Shown: positions 35,815 to 47,943 of the stretch, one piece after another
Layout: every line of letters starts with the position of its first letter
How positions within the stretch are numbered: position 1 is the first letter of the stretch
Assembly (NCBI RefSeq): GCF_001625215.2
Contig: NC_030381.2
Span: forward strand, 44,514,689 to 44,578,688
Direction: 5' to 3'
Source: Daucus carota subsp. sativus
Taxonomy: Eukaryota; Streptophyta; Magnoliopsida; Apiales; Apiaceae
Length of the DNA: 64,000 bases
Program-made: the position numbers and the translations under genes
Notes under the pieces: generated by a model
What the model was told of the DNA's origin: nothing
Databases searched by the model: none
Seen by the model: the letters and a program-made list of their open reading frames with translations, nothing else

Positions 35815-37748
35815 CATCCTAATATCTACCAACATTGTTGCTGAGAAAGTGCAACTTGGATCAAATTGACTATAATCGCGGACCAAATATTATATAAAAA
35901 TTGTTGAATATGTATGATTTTTATTTAAATGATATTAACTATATCGATTGCAATAATTTAATATTAATATCTTATTAATATTTTAGATTGTTATGAATAT
36001 AATATATATAAGTTCTATATTATAATAAATGATGTGTATCTTACTACAAATCAATATACTTATATAAAGGAGAAGCGAGGGGCGTGTAAGTGGCGCCTCT
36101 CACATCGCTACGTTCTATTTTTCTAATTTTTTAGAATTTTTGGATGAAAAATATCAAAAATTAGAACTACCTTTTTTAGTTTCGGATATATTAGAAGCAA
36201 GTTTCAGAATCTGATTTTGTTTCAGATGCAAGTTTCAGAATCTGATTTGTTTCAGATTATTTATGGAATATAGTAGCTTGAAAGTTTTAATTTGATTCTA
36301 TTTCAGATTATTTAATTAAGGGAAAGAAAAATTATTTATGGAATATAGTAGCTTGAAAATTTTAATCTGATTTTGTTCAAATTATTTAATTATGGGAAAG
36401 AGTAGCACACAAGTCTCCTCTCTCTCAATACCACAAACTTACCTCTCTTTAGTGATAGCTCTCTTACTCGATTTTTAAAGGAGAAGCGATGGGCGTGTAG
36501 GTGGCACCTCTCGCATCGCTTCGTTCTATTTTTCTAAATTTGTGGAATTTTTGAATGAAAAATATTAAAAATTAGAATTACCATTTTTAGTTTCGGGTAT
36601 ATTAGAAGCAAGTTTCAGAATCTGATTTTGTTTCAAATTATTTATGGAATATCTTGGTTTGAAAGTTTTAATTTGATTTTGTTCCAGATTATTTAATTAT
36701 GGTAAAGAGTAGCACACAAGTCCCTCTGCACTTATAAATACCCCTATAGATTGTAGGGTTTTGGATCATCTAAACACAACCTCCTCTCTCTCAATACCAC
36801 AACCTTGCCTCTCTCTGGTGATAGTTCTCTTACTCGATTTCTAATTCGGAGGTGTCGTTCTTCTACAACGATAAGTGAAGGCTGTTTATACAGTATTAAA
36901 AAAATAAAGGTTGTTGCAAGCAAAGGTAGTTATAAACCGTTATATTGGAGTCCACAAATCCAAACGTGAGAAAAAAATATAGTCTTGACATGTCATTGAT
37001 AGTTGATATCAATAAATGAAGTATTAGTGATGTATGTTTGTTGGTTATTCTTTTATAATATTTGTTTTGTTCATCGGACATATTTGTTGTTGTTAATTTT
37101 CATATGATTTAATTTGTATACAGGAAAAAGTTATTCATGCATTATTTGTTTGCTCCGTTCAAGCAACTTTTAAGAGGGTAATTATAGACCGCTATCTCAC
37201 AGATTTAAGTTAGATGTTTTTGTGCACAATCAATCCAAAAAAAAAATGGAGGAATGTGACAATGTAAGAACATGATTACTTTAAAAAAAAAAACCAAATA
37301 GAACTAAGATCCGTCATACTTTAAATTGTTAGTTACGTGTATAAATTTATTTTCATTTTTTCACCATGAATTATAATCCAATTTTGCAATTTTATATATT
37401 AGTATTGGTATTACATCAAGATTTTTATAATATAAATTTATTTTATCCTACAAATATTAATTTTGAAACATTAATATACTTTTTATAGACAGACACAAAA
37501 TTATTTTATTCTACAAATATTAATATTAAATCATTAATATAATTTTTATAGGCCGCCGCAACGCGCGGCTTCTCAACTAGTTTCTTACTATAGAATTTCG
37601 ACGAATATAGTTATTCATAGGTTGGTTAAAATTATAAATAAGAAGTGCGAATGAGTGGAGTGTGATATTTTCAAGACATTCATTATATTTTTAATTTTTG
37701 GTATACAAACTTAATTTTAGTTAATCTTTTTCATAATTCTAGTTGCTC
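35815..37748. mobile_element. GAGCATCTCC-family MITE split by a Helitron
   Basis: The left part (about 35860-36050: gactataatcgc, gattgcaataattta, ataaatgatgtgtatct) and the right part (37581-37748: tttcttactatagaattt, gttattcataggttggtta, ending agttgctc then TAA) read continuously against the intact copy at 22588-22982. The left end itself is worn, so 35815 is approximate. Confidence 0.65.
36051..37580. mobile_element. Non-autonomous Helitron, 1,530 bp
   Basis: It starts TCAATATACTTATATAAAGG (TC start), after host A. It ends GCCGCCGCAACGCGCGGC (hairpin-forming), then TTCTCAACTAG, followed by host T. TC...CTAG ends, a GC-rich hairpin about 11 bases before the end and A|T target are Helitron hallmarks. 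The 5' segment (36061-about 36400) is repeated at 36473-36720, both containing ggagaagcga and gaagcaagtttcagaatctg. No Rep/helicase is encoded. Confidence 0.75.
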
Positions 37749-37953
37749 TAATTTGTGTTCCGGATACTATTTTGGATACAATAGTATTAACAAAATTCGT
37801 ATGCAAAATTAAATCCTTTAACATTAGCTCAAATAAATTTACGTGTTTTATTTCATATAATTTGCCAATATTTGTGATTGTTGTAATTAAATGATCTACA
37901 CCCTTTTGCAGAAAAAAAAAAGGACTTGCACTTGAATGATGTGCACCCTATTA

Positions 37954-38347
37954 GAGCATCTCCAACCATACTAAACCATTAGCTAAAAATTGAGTTGACA
38001 TTCCAAATATAAAAAATTTAGCCAACCTCTTGAAAAAATCGCACTCCAACCACGTGAATCTGTTGTCTATAATTTTAGCCAACCTCCTATGGATGGCTAT
38101 ATTTGTCGAACCTCTACAGGTCTGTAAGAAATCTGTAAGATGATTGCACATCATTTATTACCATATTGAATTGATATATTCTATTTTAACAAACCAAAAT
38201 ATTAATAACATTCTATTTTTAAATTATAGCCAACCAATATAGCCAATACCATTGAAGTACAATGTCTTACAGGTTCAGCAAATTTTACATAATCTCTTGC
38301 AGGTCCAATTTAGCCAACGATTATAGCCAATACCGTTGGAGATGCTC
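37954..38347. mobile_element. Harbinger/Tourist-type MITE, 394 bp (GAGCATCTCC family)
   Basis: It starts GAGCATCTCCAACCATAC and ends accgttggagatgctc, with TTA on both sides (37951-37953 and 38348-38350). It is closely similar to the copy at 29920 and in the same orientation. Confidence 0.85.
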
Positions 38348-38774
38348 TTACAAAGAAAATAATAAGAAACACTTACTTCATTTCCTTTTTAGGAAATCAC
38401 TTCTAGGCGGATTATTTGCATATAAATAGCAGAAATTTATATAATAAAATAAAATACTAATTATAACCAAAATTGTCATTATGATAATACTTTAACAATA
38501 TATCAAAATAATATCTAATAAAAACACTCAAGAAGGCGTATTCAACTGGGATTTTAACGGATTATTTTTAATCTATGAACTTCAATGGATTGTATGTGAT
38601 TTCAATTTTTTACGGATTTTTGATAAAATGTCGCATAGTTATAAGAGTTTTAGGATTTAAAGCACCATGCTTCAAAATCTCATGGATTTTGGTGGGATTT
38701 CAAAAACTTAAAATATACCAAACAATCTCACAAAATCCATCATTTTATAAAGTCCAAAAAAATTCATCAGTATT

Positions 38775-39830
38775 TGTTATGCCCAAATTTGACGCGGGCC
38801 ACCGAAGGCCCACATTCAAGTATGGATCACCAAGGTGGGTTCATCGACATCTATTAATGAAGAGATTATCGGCTCTTCAGCCCCAGATAAAAATGACCAA
38901 ATTTTTTGTGCTCATCATTCTGCTGGGTCACCTCACCAGTGAGCCTCCACTACCAAGGAGATTTATCGAGGATTAAGAATTTCTCCCCAGGGGTCATCAC
39001 ACTCGGGGTCATCCTCCAGGGTCATCACCTAATAGGTCATCACCATAAGAGTCATCACCCTAGGGGTTATCCTCCAGAGGTCATCTTCCTAGGGGTCATC
39101 TTACTAGGGCTCCCTATACCTTGCCTCGCCACATTTGGCGCTATGATCAGGGTTATTATATCTCGGGGTCGTTCACGTCGGGGTCCCATAGCTCAGGAGT
39201 GGTAGCCCAGGGGCCATCTCCCTAGGGCTCATTTTCTAACTAGGCTCTCAGGCATCATCATATCTACTACAAGTTAGCCTCCTCTAAGGTTTCATCAATT
39301 TTATACACTAAGTATCCTATGGGCTCTGCCTCAAGCTACTTTAGGGCTACGCCATCTATCGGAGATCTCCCACCTCATAAGAGGATGATTGGGCTCCCTC
39401 AGGATGATTGGGTTCCCTCACTCCATCAGAGGATGATCAAGACATAAAAGCTTATGACCACTACCGACTGGGGCGCATGCGTATACTTAATGAGGTCTCT
39501 GTTATATCGACTTTCTACCTCCGCTTACTAGATCGCTATCTATTCTCCGACCCACTCCATATGACAGTCCCTTGCCATTTGGGCCTGGGTCACGCGAGTA
39601 CGAGTCTCTTTTGACGGCAGCTTTCGCGGTTTTACAGACTCGACCCCTGATGAACATGACTAACACCTAGTCGGTCTAAGAAGTTTGACCCGAAAGAACT
39701 ACGTGGATACTTGGGTCCTATAAATAGGATACGTAGGATTTTTTTTACTCATAACCCGATTCTTATTAAGAATGTCTGAGAATCCATTCTCTCATTTGCT
39801 AAAAGATCAAACCACAGGACATAAAAAAGG
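38775..39830 (+). mobile_element. LTR-retrotransposon long terminal repeat (solo or truncated)
   Basis: TGTTATGCCCAAATTTGACG at 38775 is a typical start of plant LTRs. A TATA-type promoter, ctataaatagg, lies near 39718 as expected for U3/R. A run of imperfect ggggtcatc-type repeats fills 38985-39120. No pol or gag frame is present, and I could not find a sharp 3' CA end or target duplication, so it may be truncated on the right. Confidence 0.5.
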
Positions 39831-41257
39831 AAACCAATACTCGCGCAACATGACAAACTCGAACAGTGACATAAAAAAGCATCACATACGTCCATGATTT
39901 ACATGATATAACATGTAAAAATAAAGCTAAAATAATTGAATAAAATAATCCTCTCACTTGTCATTTCAAACGAAAGTAAAACACGCAAACGATAAAAAAA
40001 AGAATGGACAAGAGTGCGTAAACAGGCTAGAAAGCATAAAGGTCCTCAATTTGTTTTCCTCCTGTATATAACATTTTTGTCGCAATGTCCTTCCAAAAAT
40101 AAAAACATTTAAATAATAAATCTATTTATTCTTTGTCGTAGCTTATTCTAGAAAAAGTAGAGATAGATTCCTAGTGTATAAAGCAGTAGTTGAACAGTCG
40201 TAAACTGTTTGCAGAGAATTTCCGAGGCTTTTTAATTCAAAAGTTTTGATATTTTTGTGGTGTATAATTGTACGACGTTCTCGATCCCATTATATGCTAG
40301 TATATATTAAGGCTGGCAATATCAGATACGACCCGAACTTGTCCCGAACCCGTAACCCGGTTTACTGAGATAAAATTCGAAAGTGATCCGAAAATCACCC
40401 GTTTTGACACGAAACGGACCCGACATGACCTGAAATTCTAATTTCGTTTCTAATAACTTCAATTTTCAGTTTTATTCAATTTTAAGTGATTTTAGCTTGA
40501 TCCGAAATCGCCTCGAAATTGACCCGATTGCTGACACGAACACGACCCGTTACCCGAAACTGCGACCCCTAGTATATATGAACCTAATTAGAGAATTTTA
40601 TTATAGCAAACATGATAATATAATACCGACAAAATTTTCTGTACATGTTTTGCTTTTTTGTTTGTCTTGAAATGTTATTTGAAACATATTTGTTAGAAGC
40701 AGGAATGCATGGGGTCAGGCCGGGACAGAGTAAGTTGGATCATTAGGGTTTTGCATGAATTTCTTCGGGGATCCCGGAAGGATCAGCTGTGAAAGGAACG
40801 TGAATGGGTCCTCCCCTAAATTGGATTGGCCGCCGACGAGAAAATGAAAGACAGGCCCTCGCTACTCAGTTCTACAGTGACCCATGGAGGCGAAAACAGA
40901 ATCCGGATATCTCTCACACAAGGTTGGATATTTTAATTTTAATATTTAATTATTTTGTAGACATTTTTTCCATAAAAAAAGTCTTTCATCTAATTAGTGA
41001 CACATATAATGTCTCACGAAATTAAGAATAAAATTCTTTATATTTTCACAAAAATTTTAAGTCGGCAGATCGAGGGAAAAATGTTACGTTTAGAAAAAAA
41101 TTGTGTTTAATTGAAGATTATGTAACTCGAAAATTTTGTCGGTAAAATTTTATTAATTAAAAATCAAGCTAAAAAACACGGAAGGAAATAAAATAAAGTG
41201 TTAGAAAAAGAAGAAACTCTAGAAAACAGCAAGTTAGTACATGATAAAGAAAATATT
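39831..41257. other. Intergenic; worn repeat at 40305-40575
   Basis: Positions 40305-40575 (ggctggcaatatcagatacg to ccgttacccgaaactgcgac) are rich in cgacccg/cccgaac words, like the small elements at 5486 and 50800. No supportable gene; the frame at 40804-41025 has no recognisable features. Confidence 0.4.
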
Positions 41258-41587
41258 GGCCCTATTTGGGGATTAGCGGTTACCGGTTAGCTGTGAGCGA
41301 ATTGAATTAGATGTTTTGACTAAGTGATTGAAATAAATGTTTTGACTAGCGGATTGGATTAGCGGTTTCGTGTAAGACTGTTTGGTAAATAACTGTTTCC
41401 TTAGCTTTTTATGACACATACCAAAACCGTTAACCCAAAAAACTCCTCAAAGTAGTTTTTTGAGCCCAAACCTCTATTTCAATCCGCTAACTATCAAACA
41501 CTATTATTAGCGGATTGAAATGGTCAAATCTCTGACTCACCTCAAATTTCTAATTTTTTCCCAAACCGCTAACTTCCAAACACGGCC
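41258..41587. mobile_element. MITE, 330 bp, ATT target duplication
   Basis: It starts GGCCCTATTTGGGG and ends ccaaacacggcc, with ATT on both sides. The interior repeats agcggatt/aatccgct in inverted order. The 3-bp duplication suggests a PIF/Harbinger relative. Confidence 0.65.
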
Positions 41588-41989
41588 ATTATTTATCCTT
41601 ATAATTGGGAATATGTAATTTAAAATTAACTGAAAAAATAAATTATCATATAATAATATTAAAAAAAAAATTACACCCAGATATTAAAGATATTTCTATT
41701 CATATATTATTGATTTATAATAAAAGAATACTGTAAAAACTAAAATTTTAAAAATATAACCAATCAATTTGATATATTTTAATCAAATTTACATATCAAT
41801 ATATTCTAAATTCCTGCTAATGACCATTCAGGATATGGATCTTTTTATGATCCGACCCGGCGGTTCCTACAGCAGCATTCCTCACGTAGCACGGACAAAA
41901 GGAGGTTATACAACCACGACTTTTGTTTAAGATGTATTACGGGAACATATCTTTCTTGCAAACCGCGGAGTGTGGGAGACTGAGCACCA

Positions 41990-44290
41990 GTGAAAAGAAA
42001 TGAATTTAGCGGTTATATCCTACACAAACCGCTGTTTCCGAGAAAACTACCCTCCTTTCTTACCCCTCAATTCCGCACTTGCAGATTCATTCTTGGTGAA
42101 TCGGCTTTGCAGATTTTTGTTTGCCTCTGTTCTTGATCATGGCCGTGATTTGCAGGTTATACGTTTTCTAATTCTAAGATGTTAATTTCTCCGGGTTCTA
42201 TTTGTGTTTCTCGAGGGTGTGATGCTGCACTGGCTAAGAATAATGAAAGGGCACTTACTGGTGGTGGGTATGGTCAATGGGGGGCCTCTTGATCAGCAAA
42301 GGCTTATGGGTACGATCAAGCCTATTGATGGAAGGGGAGGTCATCCTTGTGGTTTCTATGAAGAAGCTTAACAAGGATGGATTTCGGGTTTGTCTTGCAT
42401 AGTTGCACTACATATTTTTTTAACTATTAAATTATTTTATTTTGTTTTTCATATCGGTGGCAGCCATCTGTTAAGAAGCTTAACAATGATGGATTTCAGG
42501 TTTGTCTTGCACAGTTGCACTGCATATTGATCTCTGTATCGAGGATAGTTTACACAAATATATAAGAATGCCATAGATAGTTTTTTTTTTTTTTTTTGTG
42601 CCACAGATAGTGTTGGTTTTAAATATGAAAAAAATGTGGAAACATCTCTTTACGTGCTTTAGGCCTTCATTTATTATCATTTCTACACATTGTATATAAG
42701 CAGTAGATTCCAATCATTTGCAGTCTTTAGTTTTATTAAGTTTATATTGAACTCAATTATAAGAAGTTTCATGAAATTTTGCCTTTTACCCCACTTTACT
42801 TCTCCACAGAACCATGGGTCAAATTGTGCAACTTCCACAGGTCATCCTTCTTTCTCTGTCAATTTCACTTTTGGCATTAACGTGACTGCACCCCAGGTTC
42901 CTACCCTCCCGTCAGTAGTTTCTTCGTTGTCAAAGGCAAATGCAAGCTTTATTCCAACAATGCTTTTAACAATGACGAAGCCCTTATTGCTGAAGCAGTT
43001 AGGATCTTGAATGAGGGCCGCTTTTAAAATTAATCAAAAAGATGGAAATTGATAGGGAAAGAATTTTGGGATGGAGTCCCTGTCAAAAATATTCTGGAAT
43101 ATGCTGTATTAGGTTCCCTCTCTGAACTGTTATACAAATGGAATCAAATTGTTTGCAAGAGAGGAAACTTGGAAAATTCAGAGCCTTCTGAAACTAGGAA
43201 GCAGAGCAAGAAAACAGAGACCCAGTCATTGTCCTCATGGTAGTTGAGCATGTTCTGCTGGAAATGGCATTGCTTGAGAAATAGAAAATGATGAAAGGAT
43301 ACATGAGATCCTTCTTTCCTGATTTCCTTTTGGTTTTGCATGTCAAGTAGCATTTACACAGCAATATCATCTGTTATTAGCTTTCTCTTAAATGTTTTAG
43401 ATGTGCTTATAAGTTTTATCCTCTATTTTTGGTTTTTGAATACGATGAGCTTTTGATCATTATTGCAATTGTTATCCGATTGATTCATTACATTCCTTCT
43501 TTACCTATTTAAGTTTTTGTTTTGCAGAATCATGAAACTGGGACAAAGAGAAGTTACAGAGAACTGTTGAAAAGCGGTGTAGGAATTATTAAAATACAAA
43601 CTCATGGGTATGCTTGCTTCATCTCCTCCTTTATGATATATTATTATTATGAATGTTGATTTGCTAAATTTTCTTCCGTTTATGATTTGATATACACTAT
43701 TCCGTCTTAGTGTTTGATAAAATGCACAAATGAAGAAGTTTACTTCCACATTCAAACTTTCCTGAGGTTTTAGGCTCGAATTTAAATCTCATTGCAAATT
43801 GATGTCTCTTGCGTATCCAAAGTTGTCTTCTAATAATTTTTGCGCAAATGGATATGTTTACAGGTGGGAACGGGTACCAAATCTAATCATTTGCATCAAA
43901 TTCGAGAGTGAAGCAGTATGCAAAAATTTCTTTTCAGGTTTACTTTTCTTTCTTTCCTCATTCTATTATTTCAATCAATATATTCATAATTTCTGCATAC
44001 ACTATATTTTTTGATTATAAATTGTCCCTTCTCTGACCTTTTATATATATTCTGGCTATTTTGGTCTTCATCACACGGTATCATTTTCAGTTTGTCTTCC
44101 TATACGTTTGCACACAATTAATGATTTTAAGAAGATGTTCTTGATTACTGCTTGAGGTATTTTGGTCAGACATGGTGTTGTTCTCTATTGTCTTATCATT
44201 AATGCTCTTATTGTAGCTTTTAACCTCTGATTGGACACATTTGATATTCCAGGTTCGCATAGATTCCAATCACAACTCTTGAAGTGAACA
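41990..44290 (+). other. Exon-like gene fragments of unknown origin
   Basis: Several stretches look like plant exons between good splice sites but do not join into a protein. At 42000-42161 a frame reads MNLAVISYTNRCFREN and ends at gatttgcag|gttatac. At 43528-43609 a frame reads NHETGTKRSYRELLKSGVGI and ends at catgg|gtatgc. At 43864-43938 a frame reads WERVPNLIICIKFESE between acag and a cag end. I recognise none of the families. Introns between them are T-rich, as in real plant genes. They could be remains of one gene or, given the Helitron-type end at 47053, captured pieces of several. Confidence 0.35.
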
Positions 44291-44571
44291 GCAAAATGAA
44301 ATGGGTAACTGATAATATTTATATATCATTTTGTGGTTGCTTTGGTATATTTGTATATGTTAATTATGTTTGTTTTAATGATTGGTTCTTACACAATGTT
44401 TTTTTTTTAAAAAGTCGTAAATATTATTAGGATGCATTGAAAGAAGGAAAACACATGGTGATATTTTGTGTGCATTGATTGCCACTTTTCTAATTCCTGG
44501 AGCCGGGTTTCATAAATCGCATTTCATGTCTTATAGAGCATGTATCATGTATGTAAATTTTTGAATTATAG

Positions 44572-45420
44572 GTGGTTTCTAACTGTAGAGGTCTTGCTTC
44601 TAAACTGATTGGTCAAGGATATGAATTGGTTTCTGATGGGAGTGATCATCACTTGGTCCTTGTGAATCTCTGGCCATTCGTAAGTTTTTACTGAACTATC
44701 GAGAATTTTTATCATCCACAAGAAAAACCCATGCTAGCTAGAGAATATTTTTATTTTTTTTATTTTTTCTCTATACAGCAATTGCAAGAAAGTAGTAGGG
44801 AGGTAACATGTGTTCACATCTTGACAGGGTTTATAATTTGGATGTATAAATATTTTTTATTATAAAATCATGAATGTTGTTTTAAGGCTATAGATATAAA
44901 GAGGGTGGGTACTGGGAAGAGGTTATTCACTTGAAATATCAGTACATCTGTTTATTGTCTGAAGTGGGATGATATCATTAAAAAGTTGCAATTGAATAGA
45001 CAAGAGAGTTGAAATTGCTTTAAAACTGAATTATTCTCTGACGGAGAAGTGCAAATTGTTATCCCCCCCTGTCAAAGTTTACAAGGTAATCTATCTTTCC
45101 TGCAGAATGTCAATGGTGCTCAGGTAGAAAAGATTCTTAACATGGCTTCCATCATGCTCAATAAAAAATCAGTTGCTGGTGAGTATTGTTCTGTACAAAC
45201 TATGTGTCCACAATGTTTTACATTTTTTCTCCCTAATTTCTGGTGAATAATTCTCCTAACATGGCCTCACTTTACGCATGTAGATGATAAAAGTGAAATA
45301 TTTACGGAGGGCGCCCGCATTGGAACTCCGGGCCATGACTACAAGAGGTTTCACACAGAAAGATTTCATGTTAGTTGCAGACTCGACGAGAGGATTATAT
45401 ACATTCTGAGAAAGGTGATA
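44572..45420 (+). pseudogene. Last exons of a plastid-type serine hydroxymethyltransferase, frameshifted
   Basis: Exon 44572-44679 reads [20 protein letters not shown] then [16 protein letters not shown]. Exon 45106-45178 reads NVNGAQVEKILNMASIML then NKKSVAG. Exon from 45284 reads DKSEIFTEGARIGTP and then loses frame by one inserted base; the shifted frame still shows the family's AMTTRGF codons. The order, spacing and phases match the C-terminal part of plant organellar SHMT (family motifs NHLVLVDLRP, GARVEKILDMASITLNKN, RIGTPAMTTRGF). The N-terminal two thirds, including the pyridoxal-phosphate lysine region, are missing. Not functional. Confidence 0.8.
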
Positions 45421-45581
45421 AATCGCAGAATCAAGATATGTCTGCACACGGACATTACACCTGATCCTATTCAAACCTTGACTCTCAAACAACCGAATCA
45501 GAAGACTAACACCGAGCATTTGGATGTTTTTATCTCTCTCTGCCTTCCTTGATCATGTCCGGTTTCCATCTCTCTCTTTAG

Positions 45582-46120
45582 GTACAGGATTTTCATTCTT
45601 GCACAGAATGAGACAGAAACTTTTAACTTTATCCTGGTAGATCGTGATGCTAAGAGGATTATTGACAAAAATCATTGTATGATTTAAGTAAACTCTTGCA
45701 ATGTATCTTATGTTTGTCAAAATGCATTCAGTCTGGTGTGAGAGAAATCTTTCCTTTAAAGATTAAGGATATCGCTTGCAAGGCATTAACACTGAAAACA
45801 CAGATCAAACATGACAACTTGCTTTTAAAAAGCACAATATTCTTTGCACCATATGCTTTTGTGTTCGGACTCAGCAGTTCAGCTAGCTTGGATGGATCAG
45901 CTACTGCGATGACTATTTTAAGTAATGGTGATGTGAGTTGTGCTGAATATTTTTCAATTCCAAAAGTACATATGAAATCTATCATAATTATGATTTAGTT
46001 TTACATCCTTCTTCCTTTGCTGAGCAATATGGTTAATCTTGCACAACCTGGTGACACACCTGTGTCCGTCAAATCTTCCAGCAAAAAAATTAACTTGGTA
46101 ATACAATTGTACCTAACAGC
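45582..46120 (+). pseudogene. OB-fold / replication protein A-like fragments
   Basis: The plus strand at 45582-45670 reads YRIFILAQNETETFNFIL then VDRDAKRIIDKN, and 45733-45935 reads GVREIFPLKIKDIACKALTL followed by a hydrophobic strand region. Near 46040-46100 an LAQPGDTPVSVKSSSKK-like tail appears. This is the layout of the RPA1-like OB-fold proteins (FxxxxxDxTGxxxFxLFDRDAxxxIxK, then a second helix and strands). Such proteins are encoded by some plant Helitrons as well as by the host. The pieces are interrupted by stops. Family call is by motif memory only. Confidence 0.45.
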
Positions 46121-46260
46121 CAAAATCTATTTTTCCTGTATTTTGTTACTTCTGGAACTATGATCTCATATATCTCATTTTGCCTTGCAGGAAGTCTGAT
46201 AACAGTGATTTGTTTTCATGGAGACTGGCCTGCAATCCATATGTTTGGCATCCTCAATGA

Positions 46261-47020
46261 TGCATCAACTATTCATTAGATTTCTTCTTCATTTGTTCTC
46301 AGTTATTGTTTTTCTATCTTTTGTTTTGTGCATCTGAATTCCAGTCAGTTCATCACTCTTGAGCATTTTTTCTTTTGACATTTGGTTACTATTGTTTGCA
46401 CTTCGTTTGAATTTAAATGAAAAACTATCAGAAGTTTGTTTTATGCTTTCTTCGAATGTGAGCAATTACTAATGGAATACTTTATCCATATATCATTATA
46501 CTTGCAAATACCAAACTTATTATTACATTTAATTATATTTGCCGAACATATCGAACAATATAATTTTTCATATTTTTAAGAGAATTGTAAAATTAGTTGA
46601 TGGTATTAAGTTCCGTCTGCCAAGCACGCACGGGCAAAAAATCAGAAGCCGGTTTAAAGTTAGAAATAAGCCGGAAACCGATTTAAATCCATAAATTAGT
46701 TTGAGGTACTTTTTTCAGTAAATTAATTTTGTTAAAACTTTTCTTAAAAATATTACTCATAAGACATAAAATACCTATAAATTATTTTTATTCTTATTAT
46801 TATATTTAACAACTCATAAGTCAAAATTATTATAGTTTAAACTTCCATCTTATCACTATCACACAATGATACAATGTTTCAATACATAACTATAATAATT
46901 TATATGCGACAAAAACACGTTATAAATTTTTTTAAAAAAAACATAAACACAAATAATAAATACATTTATGAATTTAATAAAAAATGTAATAAAAAATGAA
47001 ATAGAATTACATATATTAAC
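46261..47020. other. Non-coding; MITE remnant and possible inner Helitron end
   Basis: Positions 46638-46830 match the outer MITE at 11235 (tcagaagccggtttaaagtt, gtttgaggtactttttt). Just before it, 46618-46637 reads ccaagcacgcacgggcaaaa, similar to the Helitron terminus at 47031-47048. Confidence 0.4.
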
Positions 47021-47053
47021 ATTACCGTGTGCGAAGCACGGGCAAAAAGCTAG
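47021..47053 (+). mobile_element. Helitron-type 3' terminus
   Basis: The sequence accgtgtgcgaagcacgg forms a short hairpin, followed by gcaaaaagCTAG and host T at 47054. This is the canonical Helitron 3' end. The matching 5' TC end was not found, so the element's extent is unknown; it may reach back to include the gene fragments at 42-46 kb. Confidence 0.65.
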
Positions 47054-47943
47054 TATTAATACTAAAACATTAATAAATTGATGTCAAAAAAATTAAATTA
47101 TAATTAATAAATGTTGAATTATACTCGTTCATCGCCCATATCCGCACTGAGGTAGCTTTCTAAGCCACTGATTGGAATATTGTGTAACGGGAAATCCCAT
47201 TAATTAATTTAACAATTTCTTTGTGAAAAGCGAATAATCTAATAAAATACTGAAATCCAATTGTAATAAACATCCGGACTGTCAATTACAATCTGGAACA
47301 AAAGACAAGCTAAATAAATAAATGTCTTGCTTTCAGATCGCTCAATACGTAAAATATCTAAATTTGTTAATCAAAAAATATTTATAATCATATCTTGAGT
47401 AATCCGACTGCATTAGTTAAGAACATAGTAGTATGATAATAGATCTTTACATAAGTATCATTTGTAGTCAAATGTTCATTTATAGTCTAATGTTTACAAT
47501 TATTAGTTAACTCATATTGGAACAACAACTGCTCACAAGATATGAACAATTTTTATCGTGGAAAGTGAACTCTTGCATTAGTTGAGAACATACTAGTATC
47601 ACAATTGACATTTACATTAGTATCATTTTAGTTTAATGTTCACAATTATCAATTACATCAACTGATATTTAAACAACAACCGTTCTCAAGATATAAACAG
47701 TTTTTATTGCGAAAAGTGAGATCTTACGACGTTCACCATTATGCCATATTTCATGCGAGTCTTATTAATCACCTAAAATATATATCATTCTTAAAATCAT
47801 ATATAAGATGATTTTATTACAAACTGGCATGGGAGAGAGGATGAAAGGATGAAGGGGTTTACTGAGCGAAGGAGAAAACAGACGATTATACCCTGCAATT
47901 TGGAGATGGATATTCATAAAACTGCAAAACGGGACCATATTTA
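47054..47943. other. Intergenic, no gene seen
   Basis: AT-rich. Two imperfect direct copies occur at about 47400-47560 and 47570-47720 (acatagtagtatgataatag / acatactagtatcacaattg, caacaactgctcacaagatat / caacaaccgttctcaagatat). Confidence 0.4.

Noticed and set aside
38575-39205. Open frames of 133 and 99 codons
   Set aside because: They run through a MITE-like stretch and the repeat array of an LTR; no similarity to gag or pol.
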